From assembly GCA_019750135.1 (NCBI GenBank), contig JAIEOV010000062.1:1-64000 (forward strand): a stretch of 64,000 bases of DNA, given 5' to 3'. Below are positions 44,730 through 53,263 of this stretch, piece after piece. The position numbers and the translations under genes were made by a program. The stretch's first letter is position 1. Each line of letters opens with the position of its first letter. This DNA comes from Reyranella sp. (lineage in GTDB: Bacteria; Pseudomonadota; Alphaproteobacteria; Reyranellales; Reyranellaceae). The notes under the pieces are model-generated. The model was given only the letters and a program-made list of their open reading frames with translations, had not been told where the DNA came from and did not search any database.

Positions 44730-45611
44730 ATGGCGAAACGCATCAACCGCGCCATCGAACTCCTGGAAGCCGACCAGGCGCTCTATTACGACGGCCCCCA
44801 CACCGGCCATGTCCTGACCTACGAGCAGGGCCGCCAGGACGCCAAGACCTGGGCTGACTACATCAATGTCGGCATGGAGCATGGCGACTTCGACATGAAG
44901 GGTCTGTCGGACTACATGCGCGGCATGGTCGACGGCGGTCCGACCAACTCCGGCCATCGCACGCCGACCGTCATCGTCGAGGCGCCGGTCAACGGCATCG
45001 ACGGTCCGTCGGTCGCCTACAACGCCTGGCAGTTCCGCCAGATCCTGGGACGCGGCGTCCATGGCATCCTGCTCTGCCAAGCAGAATCGGCCGACGCCGT
45101 GAAGGAGTTCGTACGCGCCTGCCGCTTCCCACACCACAAGGCAGGCGTCGACAAGATCGGCATCGGCAGTCGCGGTCGTGGCTCGGAGCCGACGGCAACC
45201 CCGATCTGGGGCATTGATCAACAAGAGTATTTCGCCCGCTGCGAGCCGTGGCCGCTCAATCCACAAGGCGAGCTCCTGCTCGGTGTAAAGATCGAAAGCC
45301 CGCCCGGTGTCGAGCATTGCGAGGAGATCTTGGCGGTGCCTGGATTGGGGTTTGCCGAGCTGGGACCGGGCGATCTCGGCCTGTCACTGGGCTACACCAG
45401 CCTGCAGCGCCGCCCCTACCCGCCGGAAATGGAAAGGGCGCGTGCCCGCGTCTTCTCGGCCTGCAAATGGAACAAGCTCGCCTTCCTGGAAGGCGCACCG
45501 GCGGAAAAGATCGCGGCCAGCCTGGATGAGGGGGTGCGCATCATCTCGGGTCACAATCCCGAAGTGGCCAAGATCGGCCGGGCACACCAGAAGCGGACGA
45601 TGCCGGTTTAG
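44730..45611 (+). CDS. HpcH/HpaI aldolase family protein
   Basis: This 293-residue class II aldolase-type protein resembles 2-keto-3-deoxy-acid and 4-hydroxy-2-oxoheptanedioate aldolases. The likely catalytic region is DYINVGMEHGDFD (about 43-55). Metal ligands are expected at E189 in VKIESPPG and D215 in LGPGDLGLS. A GGAGG site precedes the ATG. It diverges from two Bug receptors and is nearly tail-to-tail with a DUF559 gene. The exact hydroxy-keto acid substrate cannot be read from sequence, but the divergent Bug receptor makes uptake and cleavage of a carboxylate a reasonable guess. Confidence 0.88.
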   Translation: MAKRINRAIELLEADQALYYDGPHTGHVLTYEQGRQDAKTWADYINVGMEHGDFDMKGLSDYMRGMVDGGPTNSGHRTPTVIVEAPVNGIDGPSVAYNAWQFRQILGRGVHGILLCQAESADAVKEFVRACRFPHHKAGVDKIGIGSRGRGSEPTATPIWGIDQQEYFARCEPWPLNPQGELLLGVKIESPPGVEHCEEILAVPGLGFAELGPGDLGLSLGYTSLQRRPYPPEMERARARVFSACKWNKLAFLEGAPAEKIAASLDEGVRIISGHNPEVAKIGRAHQKRTMPV

Positions 45612-45616
45612 CTAAG

Positions 45617-46024
45617 CTAGACGGCCTCGGCGTTCGAGGGACCCTGGAGCAGCCGGAAGATCTCCTGCCAAGCCTCTTCCGGGTCGTCGAGCACGTCCTT
45701 CGCCGAAAAGCGGGCCACGCGCCAGCCCAGCTGCTGCATGGACTGCGTCCGCCCGACATCGTCCTCGCCGTCGATCTCGATCACCAGCTTCTTCGTCGTG
45801 CAGACGAAGGCCGCCAGGAAAGGCCCGATCGGCTGCATCCGCCGGAAGCGCGCGCCACCGAGCGGTCGGGTGCACAAAAGCTCCCACATGGCCTGCTCGG
45901 CCTGATTGCCCGTGCGGCGCAGATCGCGTGCCCGCTCGATGCGCTTCTGCAGAGTCCGCCAGCGTTTCCGCTCGCTGCCCTTGGCAGCCGACGGAACGGT
46001 ACGACTCGCATCCATGACCGGCAT
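45617..46024 (-). CDS. DUF559 domain protein, apparently degenerate
   Basis: This 135-residue protein resembles the DUF559 (Vsr-like PD-(D/E)xK) family: NQAEQAMWELLCTRPLGGARFRRMQPIGPFLAAFVC is the N-terminal signature, followed by LVIEIDG (80-86) and a GWRVARFSAKDVL segment. In typical members the strand reads IVDFVC with a catalytic Asp; here it is LAAFVC (Ala72). The loop after EIDG, usually with His and Asp, is shortened by several residues. The protein is therefore probably catalytically weak or inactive. It is convergent with the aldolase gene (5-base gap). Confidence 0.8.
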   Translation of the reverse strand: MPVMDASRTVPSAAKGSERKRWRTLQKRIERARDLRRTGNQAEQAMWELLCTRPLGGARFRRMQPIGPFLAAFVCTTKKLVIEIDGEDDVGRTQSMQQLGWRVARFSAKDVLDDPEEAWQEIFRLLQGPSNAEAV

Positions 46025-46163
46025 GACGCCTCCCCGGAATGCAAAAAACTGCAGGGGGAAGCTAGGCCCGGCCGGGGCCGGCGTTATGTGGCAATTACCA
46101 CACGTAACCGACGTGTCGCACAGCCTTATCCTCTGTCCAGCCTCATGCGTCCGCTCCCTCGCG

Positions 46164-47780
46164 TCAGACGGCGATCACCACGCCGTCATGGCCCGGATCG
46201 GCGCCGCCATCGAGCCCGTCGTCGAGCACCCGGATGCCATGCACGGCGGCAAAGCCGAAGGTGTACGGGCTGCGCACCACCGGATAGCCCTGCCCCTGCA
46301 GCTCGCGCTCGACCCTGAACTGGATGCGGTTGGAGACGTCGATCGTGTCGGACGTCGCCGAGAAGCGCGGCGCGCTCACCGCCTCGACCATGGTCATGTC
46401 GAAGTCGAGCGCGTTCAGCACGACATGTAGCACGCCCATGGCGATCTGCGTCGCGCCGGGCGCGCCGATGATCAGGTGCGGCTTGCCGTCCTTGAAGATG
46501 ATCGAGGGCACGACCGAGCTGAAGCGCGCCTTGCCCGGCGCGATCGACCCGGCGCGATCCGGCCGCGGATCGAACACGCCCATGCAGCCGTTGTACATGA
46601 AGCCCAGGCCCGGCGTGACCACGCCCGACGGCATGCCGAGGGAATGGGTCATGGTGAAGCAGTTGCCGTCCTTGTCGAGGACGGAGATGTGCGTGGTGTC
46701 CTTGGAGACCGCGCCCGAGTTGAAGCGCGGCACCTTGGCCTTGACGCCACGCATGATCTCGCCAGCCATGGTCTTGGCGTAGGACTTCGAGATCAAGTGC
46801 TCGACCGGCACGTCGACGAACTTCGGATCGCCGACATGGGCGTCCTTGTCGATGGTGGCACGCTTCATGACCTCGCTGACGATGCGCAGGTACTCCGTGG
46901 AATTGTGCTCCAGCGCGCCGAGGTCGAAGTTCTCCAGGATGTTCAGCATCTCGAGCAGCATGACGCCGCCGCCCGGCGGCTGGTTGGTCGAGACGCGATA
47001 GTCGCGATAGTCGCCCCACAGCGGCGGATTGCGCACCGGCTTCCACGCCTTCAGGTCCTCGATGGAGAGCAGCGCGTCGTTCTTCTTCATGTCGTCGGCA
47101 ATGGCCCGGCCGATCTCGCCCGAGTAGAAGGCATCGACGCCGTCCTTGGCGATGGTACGCAGCACCTGGCCGTAGTCGCGGTTGACGACGCGGTCGCCGA
47201 CGCGCTTGGGGCTGCCGTCGGGACGGCAGAAGAGCGCGCGGGCGGCCGGCGTGAAGCCGGTGCGCTCATGGTTGGGCGCGCGGCCGAAGGCGCCGTCGTC
47301 GGACCACCAGTAGTGGACGTGCGGCCGCACGGTCCATCCGCCCTCGGCCCAGGCGATGGCGGGCTCGACGATGCGCGCCCACGGCAGGCTGCCGTGCTCC
47401 TTGTGCGCCTCGTAGTACATTTTGAGGTTCGCCGGGGCGCAGATCGACTTGTAGCCGATGTCGTTCACCCTGCCCTTCAGGATGAAGCCGTAGCCGTCGC
47501 GCGCCTCGCTCTCGATCAGGTTGGCCCACATGTCGGGCCGCGCGCCGAGCGGCGCCGGCGCGTGAGCGTCGATGTAGCCATGGAACTTCTTGCCCGGCAT
47601 GTAGATGCCGCAGGACCCGAAGCCCGCAATGCCGCACATCATCGGATCGACCACGCCCTGCACCAGCGCGCAGGCAATGCCGGCATCGACCGCGTTGCCA
47701 CCCTCGCGTAGGACATCGGCACCCGCTTCGGTCGGCTCCGGCTGCGGAGCCACGATCATCGCCTTCTTGGCGTAACGCAC
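46164..47780 (-). CDS. Gamma-glutamyltransferase family protein (Ntn hydrolase)
   Basis: This 538-residue enzyme belongs to the gamma-glutamyltransferase superfamily, which cleaves gamma-glutamyl bonds after autoprocessing. The predicted nucleophile is T362 in KDTTHISVLDKDGNCFTMTH. Glycine-rich segments (QPPGGGVMLLEMLNILE, PSIIFKDGKPHLIIGAPG) are typical. No signal peptide is seen (MRYAKKAMIVAPQPEPTEAG), so it resembles cytoplasmic YwrD-type members rather than periplasmic Ggt. The start is a GTG with AAGGAAG upstream. Palindrome copy 5 lies just upstream, before the deacetylase gene on the same strand. Confidence 0.92.
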   Translation of the reverse strand: MRYAKKAMIVAPQPEPTEAGADVLREGGNAVDAGIACALVQGVVDPMMCGIAGFGSCGIYMPGKKFHGYIDAHAPAPLGARPDMWANLIESEARDGYGFILKGRVNDIGYKSICAPANLKMYYEAHKEHGSLPWARIVEPAIAWAEGGWTVRPHVHYWWSDDGAFGRAPNHERTGFTPAARALFCRPDGSPKRVGDRVVNRDYGQVLRTIAKDGVDAFYSGEIGRAIADDMKKNDALLSIEDLKAWKPVRNPPLWGDYRDYRVSTNQPPGGGVMLLEMLNILENFDLGALEHNSTEYLRIVSEVMKRATIDKDAHVGDPKFVDVPVEHLISKSYAKTMAGEIMRGVKAKVPRFNSGAVSKDTTHISVLDKDGNCFTMTHSLGMPSGVVTPGLGFMYNGCMGVFDPRPDRAGSIAPGKARFSSVVPSIIFKDGKPHLIIGAPGATQIAMGVLHVVLNALDFDMTMVEAVSAPRFSATSDTIDVSNRIQFRVERELQGQGYPVVRSPYTFGFAAVHGIRVLDDGLDGGADPGHDGVVIAV

Positions 47781-47797
47781 TTTGACTTCCTTCTCAC

Positions 47798-47858
47798 TGG
47801 AGCGCGGACCTCCAGGTCCGCATCATGATCATGAGCGGACCTGGAGGTCCGCGCTCCA
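47798..47858. repeat. Stop-abutting palindrome, copy 5
   Basis: Perfect 24-base arms lie at 47798-47821 and 47835-47858 (TGGAGCGCGGACCTCC...). The 13-base loop ATCATGATCATGA is the same as in copy 2. Each arm also contains its own small GGACCT/AGGTCC hairpin. It ends six bases before the stop codon of the deacetylase gene. Confidence 0.92.
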
Positions 47859-47864
47859 AGAATT

Positions 47865-49001
47865 TCAGTCCCAGCCGTTTCTCTTTCGCAGCACGGCTGT
47901 AGCCGGTGCGAGCGCCATTCCCTTACCTTGCACGCCGGGCAACCATTCGCCGAGGGCCTGCAGAGTCGCTTCGTGGGGATGGCCGATCACAACGACGAAG
48001 CCCTGGCGGCGCGCAATCGCCTCAGCCTCGGCGAGCTTCTTGCGCACGGCGTCGAGCGTCTCCTCGTCGTCGAGGAAGACGTGCCGCACGATGGACGGCA
48101 CGCCCATCTCCTGGGCGAGCTGGTCGCCCACCGACTGTGCGCTGGTGCGCGAATCGAGGAACATCAGCCCGCGGCTCCTGAGGTGGCGCAGCACGGTTTC
48201 CATGCCGGGTTTGAAGGCGGTGAACCGGCTGCCCATGTGGTTGTTCACCCCGGCGAAGCCCTCGAAGCTGTCGAGCGCGACCGTCGTGCGCTGGCGCAGG
48301 TCGGCGTCGCTCAACGACACCAGCAGCGCATTGGGCCCGGGGTCGTTGCGGCCGTTGGGCTCCATCGGCAGGTGCAGCATCAGCTCATGCCCCTTCGCCC
48401 GCGCCGCCTTTGCCTGCTCGCGCAGGTCCTTGGCATAAGGCAGGAACGACATGGTGAGCGGTCCCGGCAGCTCCCAGGCGCGCTTCGACCGCGGGCGGTC
48501 CAGCCCGACGTCGTCGATCACGACAGCGACCAGCGGCTTGCTGTTGAGGTCGCGAAACGGCACGGCGTTGCGGCGCCACGTCTCCGCGCTCGATACCGCC
48601 GCGGCAAGCTGCACCTTGGGACGCGGCTTCTCCTCCAGCGTCGGCCGCGAGTGGCCCGGCTCGACCTCCGTGTACTTCGGCAGGTCGGGCAGGTCCTCGA
48701 TGCGCGCGTACTTCGGTCCGGCGGCAGGTTCAGTGGTCGCCGATCCGCGCTTCATGTCCTCCAAGGTGTCGCGCGCCAAGCGGTCGCCATCGCGGGCGCC
48801 AAGGCGCTCGGCCAGCCAGTAGCCGCCGACCAGGCTGGCCCCGAACAGCAACACCGCGCCGGCCACGATGGCGAGCCAGCGGCGAGCATGAAGCCAGCCC
48901 AAAAGCCCTTCGAATCGCTGCCTCAGGCGCTCGCCGAGGCCGGGCGGCAATTGCGGACTCTTTCTGTTCGCCTTCCTGCTTCTGTTCTTCCTAGACGCCA
49001 T
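47865..49001 (-). CDS. Divergent polysaccharide deacetylase family protein (YibQ-like)
   Basis: This 378-residue protein begins with a basic stretch and one transmembrane segment (WLAIVAGAVLLFGASLVGGYWLA, about 43-65). The C-terminal NodB-like fold starts at VAVVIDDVGLDRPRSKRAWELPGPLTMSFLPYAKDL and includes GHELMLHLPMEP and FAGVNNHMGSRFTA. It is annotated elsewhere as divergent polysaccharide deacetylase (DUF610/YibQ). In related genomes such genes sit near murein hydrolase and ctpA genes, but that link is absent here. A role in cell-wall or polysaccharide processing is only inferred. Confidence 0.85.
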   Translation of the reverse strand: MASRKNRSRKANRKSPQLPPGLGERLRQRFEGLLGWLHARRWLAIVAGAVLLFGASLVGGYWLAERLGARDGDRLARDTLEDMKRGSATTEPAAGPKYARIEDLPDLPKYTEVEPGHSRPTLEEKPRPKVQLAAAVSSAETWRRNAVPFRDLNSKPLVAVVIDDVGLDRPRSKRAWELPGPLTMSFLPYAKDLREQAKAARAKGHELMLHLPMEPNGRNDPGPNALLVSLSDADLRQRTTVALDSFEGFAGVNNHMGSRFTAFKPGMETVLRHLRSRGLMFLDSRTSAQSVGDQLAQEMGVPSIVRHVFLDDEETLDAVRKKLAEAEAIARRQGFVVVIGHPHEATLQALGEWLPGVQGKGMALAPATAVLRKRNGWD

Positions 49002-49076
49002 CTGAACAGTCAGTTCTAAAGCCTTGGCCTGTCGCTCTTATTTTGCCTCAGTTCAGAGGCGTCGACAAAACATTAG

Positions 49077-51731
49077 TTACAATGAGTCGGTGAGCTTCAC
49101 GACGCGGATATCGGGCTCGCCGGCACGCCCACTCTCGCGCTTGAAGCCCAGTCGCTTGGTGAGCTCGAGCATCTTGTGGTTCTCGCGCAGCACGTGGCCC
49201 ACCACGCGCTTGACGCCACGCGCCCTGCCGTAATGCATCACGTGGTTCAGCAGCAGTGTGCCGTAGCCGTGGCCCTGCCGATCGGAGGCCACGACCAGGG
49301 CGAACTCGGCCTGCTCGAAGCCCGGATCGGCGGCCAGCCGGCCGACGCCTAAAAGGTCTTTTCCGTCGAGCAGAAGGAAGGCCATCTCGCGGTCGTAGTC
49401 GATCTGAGTGAGCCGCGCCGCCAACTCGTGCGACATCTCGCGGATCGGTCCGAAGAAGCGCATGCGGATGTCCTCCGGCGTCAGCCGGCGCGTGAATGCC
49501 TGGATCAGCGGCTCGTCGTCAGGCCGGATCGGGCGGACGAAGAGCTTCTTGCCCTCGCGGTCCACCACCTCGGTCTCGAGCTCGATAGGATAGGGTTTTA
49601 TGGCGAAGCGCGCCGCCCGTTCCTGCGCCGCCGGCGGCCGCACGACGATGCGAGCATCGAGCGCGATCACGCCTTTCTCGTCGGCCAGGAGCGGATTGAT
49701 GTCGAGCTCGGCGATTTCGTCGACGTCGGCTATGAGCTCGGACAGTCGGATCATGACGTCGGACACGGCGCCGCGATTGGCCGGCGGCCGGTCGCGATAG
49801 CCACGCAGCAGGCGATCGACGCGGGTGCGGCTCAGCGCATCCTCGGCCAGCACCGGGTCAAGCGGCGGCAGGGCGAGCGCCCGATCGTCGACTACCTCGG
49901 CCGCGACGCCGCCATGGCCCACCATCAGGATCGGCCCGAATACCGGATCCTCGGCCGCACCGAGGATCAGCTCGATGGCATGTGGCCGCTTGATCATGGG
50001 CTGGACAACGAAGCCGTCGACTCTGGCGTGGTTGACCAGCGCCTTCTCCTTCATGTCGCGCACGGCGTCGATCACCGCCTGCTCGGACGACAGGTCGAGC
50101 GCCACGCCGCCGATGTCGCTCTTGTGTGTGATATCGCGTGACAGAATCTTTACCGCCACGGGGAAACCGATGCGCACCGCTGCTGCCGCAGCCTCGGCGC
50201 CGTCGAGTACGACCTCGGTCGGCACCACGGGAATGCCGTAGGCCGCCAGCACGCGCTTGGACTCAGGCTCGGTCAGGATGCCGCGCTGCTGCTTCAACGC
50301 ACCTGCCACGATTGCGCGCACCAGGGCGGTATCGGAGCGCGTCTGCGGCACCGACGGCGGCGTGCGCTGCAGGGCGCGCTGGCCGCGGCGGTACTGCACG
50401 ATGTGCATGAAACCGCGCACCGCGCGCAGCGGCGTGTCGTAGGCCGGGATGCCGGCCTCGTGCAGGACGTTGCGGCCGGCCTGCGCCTCGGGCCCGCCGA
50501 TCCAGCAGCCGATCACCGGCACGACCTTGGCGCCGGCGGCGCCCGCCACGGCGCGTGCCGCGTCGACCGACGAGGTGAGCGCCGTCGGCACGTTCATGGC
50601 CAGCACGGCGCCCACGCCGCGATCGTCGGCCAGGGCATCGAGCGCGGCGGCATAGCGCGCCCCATCGGCGTCGCCCACGATGTCGACCGGATTGCCGCGC
50701 GACCAGGCGCGCGGTAGCGCCTTGTCGAGCACGCCGAGCGTGCGCGGCAGCAGCGAGGCGAGCTCGCCGCCCTCGTCCATCAGCAGGTCGGTGGCGATGA
50801 TGCCGGTGCCGCCGCCGTTGGTCAGGATGGCCAGCCGCTCGTTGCGCGGCGCAGCGCCGTGGCCCAGCGTCTCGGCGGCGTCGAACAGCTCGCCCAGCCC
50901 ATGCACGCGCACCAGCCCGGCACGGGCGAAGGCCGCGTCGTAGACCGCGGCGGAACCCGCCATGGCACCGGTATGCGAGGCCGCGGCCTTGGCCGCCGCG
51001 GCATGGCGGCCGGCCTTGAGCACGATCACCGGTTTCACGCGCGCGACGCTGCGCGCGGCCGACATGAACTTGCGCGCCTGGGTGATGCCTTCGACATACA
51101 TCAGCACGGCACGCGTCTCGTAGTCGCGGGACAGCATGTCGAGGACATCGCCGAAATCGACGTCGCTCATGTCGCCCATGGAGATCAGGTGCGAAAAGCC
51201 GATGTTCTGCGCCGTGCCCCAGTCGACGAGCCCGGCCAGCACGGCGCCCGACTGCGCCACGGCGGCGATGCGGCCGGCCTTGAGCCGGCTCGGCCCGAAG
51301 CTGGCATTGAGGCCGACCCGCGGGGCGGCGTAGCCGATGCAGTTCGGCCCGACGATCCGCAGCAGATACGGCTGCGCAGCGCGCAGGATGCGCTTGCGCC
51401 AGCGCGCGTTGTCCTCGCCCGAACCGCCGGTGATGACGACGGCGACGCGCGTACCAAGCTCGCCCAGCTCGAGGATCAGCCGCGGGACGGTATCGGGCGG
51501 TGTCATGATGACGGCAAGGTCGGGTGGTTGCTTCAGCTCGGCCAGGCTTTTCAGCACGGGCCGTCCGGCGATCTCTCCGCCCTTAATGTTCACGAGGTGG
51601 AGGTCGCCCTGGAAGCCGCCGGCCAGCAGATTACGCGTCACGGCTTCGCCGACCGATCCGGGTCGTGCGCTGGCACCGATCGCCACGACCGAGCGCGGCG
51701 TCATCATCTTGTCGAGGTTGCGGGTAGACAT
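49077..51731 (-). CDS. ADP-forming acyl-CoA synthetase fused to GNAT acetyltransferase
   Basis: This 884-residue protein fuses a CoA-binding domain (about 10-130), a succinyl-CoA-ligase-like flavodoxin region with the phosphohistidine motif ASHTGAMAG (H253), an ATP-grasp domain (about 480-700; PVAVKILSRDITHKSDIGGVAL) and a C-terminal GNAT domain (about 722-884; FVRPIRPDDEPLIQAFTRRL, VVASDRQGHGYGTLLLNHVM). The architecture matches Pat/YfiQ-type protein acetyltransferases. Unlike E. coli PatZ, the acyl-CoA ligase half keeps its phosphohistidine, so ligase activity is possible. It lies 35 bases from a divergent membrane protein. Confidence 0.92.
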   Translation of the reverse strand: MSTRNLDKMMTPRSVVAIGASARPGSVGEAVTRNLLAGGFQGDLHLVNIKGGEIAGRPVLKSLAELKQPPDLAVIMTPPDTVPRLILELGELGTRVAVVITGGSGEDNARWRKRILRAAQPYLLRIVGPNCIGYAAPRVGLNASFGPSRLKAGRIAAVAQSGAVLAGLVDWGTAQNIGFSHLISMGDMSDVDFGDVLDMLSRDYETRAVLMYVEGITQARKFMSAARSVARVKPVIVLKAGRHAAAAKAAASHTGAMAGSAAVYDAAFARAGLVRVHGLGELFDAAETLGHGAAPRNERLAILTNGGGTGIIATDLLMDEGGELASLLPRTLGVLDKALPRAWSRGNPVDIVGDADGARYAAALDALADDRGVGAVLAMNVPTALTSSVDAARAVAGAAGAKVVPVIGCWIGGPEAQAGRNVLHEAGIPAYDTPLRAVRGFMHIVQYRRGQRALQRTPPSVPQTRSDTALVRAIVAGALKQQRGILTEPESKRVLAAYGIPVVPTEVVLDGAEAAAAAVRIGFPVAVKILSRDITHKSDIGGVALDLSSEQAVIDAVRDMKEKALVNHARVDGFVVQPMIKRPHAIELILGAAEDPVFGPILMVGHGGVAAEVVDDRALALPPLDPVLAEDALSRTRVDRLLRGYRDRPPANRGAVSDVMIRLSELIADVDEIAELDINPLLADEKGVIALDARIVVRPPAAQERAARFAIKPYPIELETEVVDREGKKLFVRPIRPDDEPLIQAFTRRLTPEDIRMRFFGPIREMSHELAARLTQIDYDREMAFLLLDGKDLLGVGRLAADPGFEQAEFALVVASDRQGHGYGTLLLNHVMHYGRARGVKRVVGHVLRENHKMLELTKRLGFKRESGRAGEPDIRVVKLTDSL

Positions 51732-51766
51732 CGTTCAGTCCCGTCGCCGACAATCGAGGCTTAGCC

Positions 51767-52318
51767 ATGGCAGCGATTCACGACACGGACAAGGTCGACA
51801 CCGTCGCAGTGGAATTGCGTCTCGACCGCATCCCGCGACTGTACAATTCGCTCGACCCCGCACCTTTCCATGAGAAGGAGCTGGAGACGGCGGCCGACGA
51901 CTACATCGTGGGTTCAGCGGAGGATGCCGGCAAACGCCCGATCCGGTTGATCGTCATGCTGCCCACCGAGGAGCTGGCACGCCCCGAGGCCGAGCAGGTC
52001 CCTGTTTCGATCCGCCATCACTTCGAGCTGCGGCGCGACAGTGAGCGCCGGAAGCTGCGCAGCACGTGGCGGCGCGGCCGGATGGCTCTGGCGATCGGCA
52101 TCGCGTTTCTCGCTGTTTGCCTTTTTGCGCGCAGCCTGTTGCTGGCTTCCAATTCGACCGCTGCTCATATCGTGGCCGAGGGGTTTCTGATCGTCGGCTG
52201 GGTTGCCATGTGGGGGCCGCTCGACATCTTTTTGTACGGCTGGTGGCCGATCTACAGCCGCTATCGGTTGTTCGACCGCCTTGCCCGGCTCGAGGTCGAG
52301 ATGCGCCCCCTGAGATGA
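51767..52318 (+). CDS. Membrane protein of unknown function
   Basis: This 183-residue protein has an N-terminal soluble region (about 1-100, acidic then Arg-rich) and two transmembrane segments (ALAIGIAFLAVCLFARSLLLA, about 107-127; IVAEGFLIVGWVAMWGPLDIFLYGW, about 135-159). A C-terminal basic tail follows. I do not recognise the family. It diverges from the acyl-CoA synthetase/GNAT gene over 35 bases and is convergent with the EamA transporter gene with three bases between. The ATG at 51767 is the natural start. A regulatory or structural membrane role is possible but unproven. Confidence 0.6.
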   Translation: MAAIHDTDKVDTVAVELRLDRIPRLYNSLDPAPFHEKELETAADDYIVGSAEDAGKRPIRLIVMLPTEELARPEAEQVPVSIRHHFELRRDSERRKLRSTWRRGRMALAIGIAFLAVCLFARSLLLASNSTAAHIVAEGFLIVGWVAMWGPLDIFLYGWWPIYSRYRLFDRLARLEVEMRPLR

Positions 52319-52321
52319 TCG

Positions 52322-53206
52322 TCAGATGAGCTGTGGGCCGTTCATCAGCGCCAGGCCAACGACGATCACGGCCGCGGCCGCCACCCGTCGCGCACCAAAG
52401 GGCTCGCCCAGCAGCAACGTACCCATCAGGGCGCCGAACAGCACCGAGGTCTCGCGCAGGGCTGCGATATGCGCCATCGGCCCAAGCGCCAGCGCATAGA
52501 TCGCGATCCCGTAGCCGGTATTGGCAATCAGCCCGCCGATCACCCCGCGCCACCACTTCTTCTTGAGGTGCGCCCAGACGGTGCGCGGCCGCAGCGCCAC
52601 CGCCAGGACCAGCAGCCACGGCCCTTCGACGACGCAGAGCCAGGCGATGTAGGACAGGCGATGCTCGAAGGTCGGCCCGGCGGCGCGGACGCCCAGCCCG
52701 TCGGCGATGATGTAGCCTGCGATCGTGATACCGGTCAGCACCGCGAACAGCGTAGCGAGCCCGTGCCGACCACCCGGCCGCGGCACCACCGACTTCAGCG
52801 GCATGGCGAGCGCGATCAGGCCGCAGCTCAGCAGGACGACGCCGACGATGTCCTGCGCTCGCAGATGCTCGCCGATGAAGCGGCCGGACACCAGCGCCAC
52901 CAGGAGCGGGCCCAGCCCGCGGGCAATCGGATAGGTGTGGCTGAGGTCGCCGTACGAATAGGCTTTCAGCAGGAAGACGTAATAGAGGACGTGGATCGCG
53001 ACCGAGGAGGCGAGGTACTTCCACGCCCCGGGCTCGATCGCCGGCAGCAACGGCACGGCGACCAGGCCCATCACGGTGCCCGTGGTCATGATCACGCCGA
53101 AGGTCGTCAGCCGGTCCGACGTGTCGGACTTCAGGATCGCGTTCCATGACGCGTGCATCAGGCCGGCCAGCAGCAGCAGCCCGATGATGAGGGGTTCGAC
53201 GACCAA
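52322..53206 (-). CDS. EamA/DMT-family transporter
   Basis: This 294-residue membrane protein has about ten transmembrane segments in two EamA repeats of five, starting LIIGLLLLAGLMHASWNAILK. The SHTYPIARGLGPLLVALVSGRFIGE segment is characteristic of the drug/metabolite transporter superfamily. The start is a TTG at 53206; no ATG precedes the first membrane helix. The substrate (amino acid, nucleotide precursor or toxic metabolite) cannot be inferred. It stands alone between a convergent membrane protein gene and a histidine kinase gene. Confidence 0.9.
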   Translation of the reverse strand: MVVEPLIIGLLLLAGLMHASWNAILKSDTSDRLTTFGVIMTTGTVMGLVAVPLLPAIEPGAWKYLASSVAIHVLYYVFLLKAYSYGDLSHTYPIARGLGPLLVALVSGRFIGEHLRAQDIVGVVLLSCGLIALAMPLKSVVPRPGGRHGLATLFAVLTGITIAGYIIADGLGVRAAGPTFEHRLSYIAWLCVVEGPWLLVLAVALRPRTVWAHLKKKWWRGVIGGLIANTGYGIAIYALALGPMAHIAALRETSVLFGALMGTLLLGEPFGARRVAAAAVIVVGLALMNGPQLI

Positions 53207-53263
53207 GTTCGTTTCTTCGTTGTCTTAGGACCGTCACATTACCGTAACGGTGCGGCGATGCGG

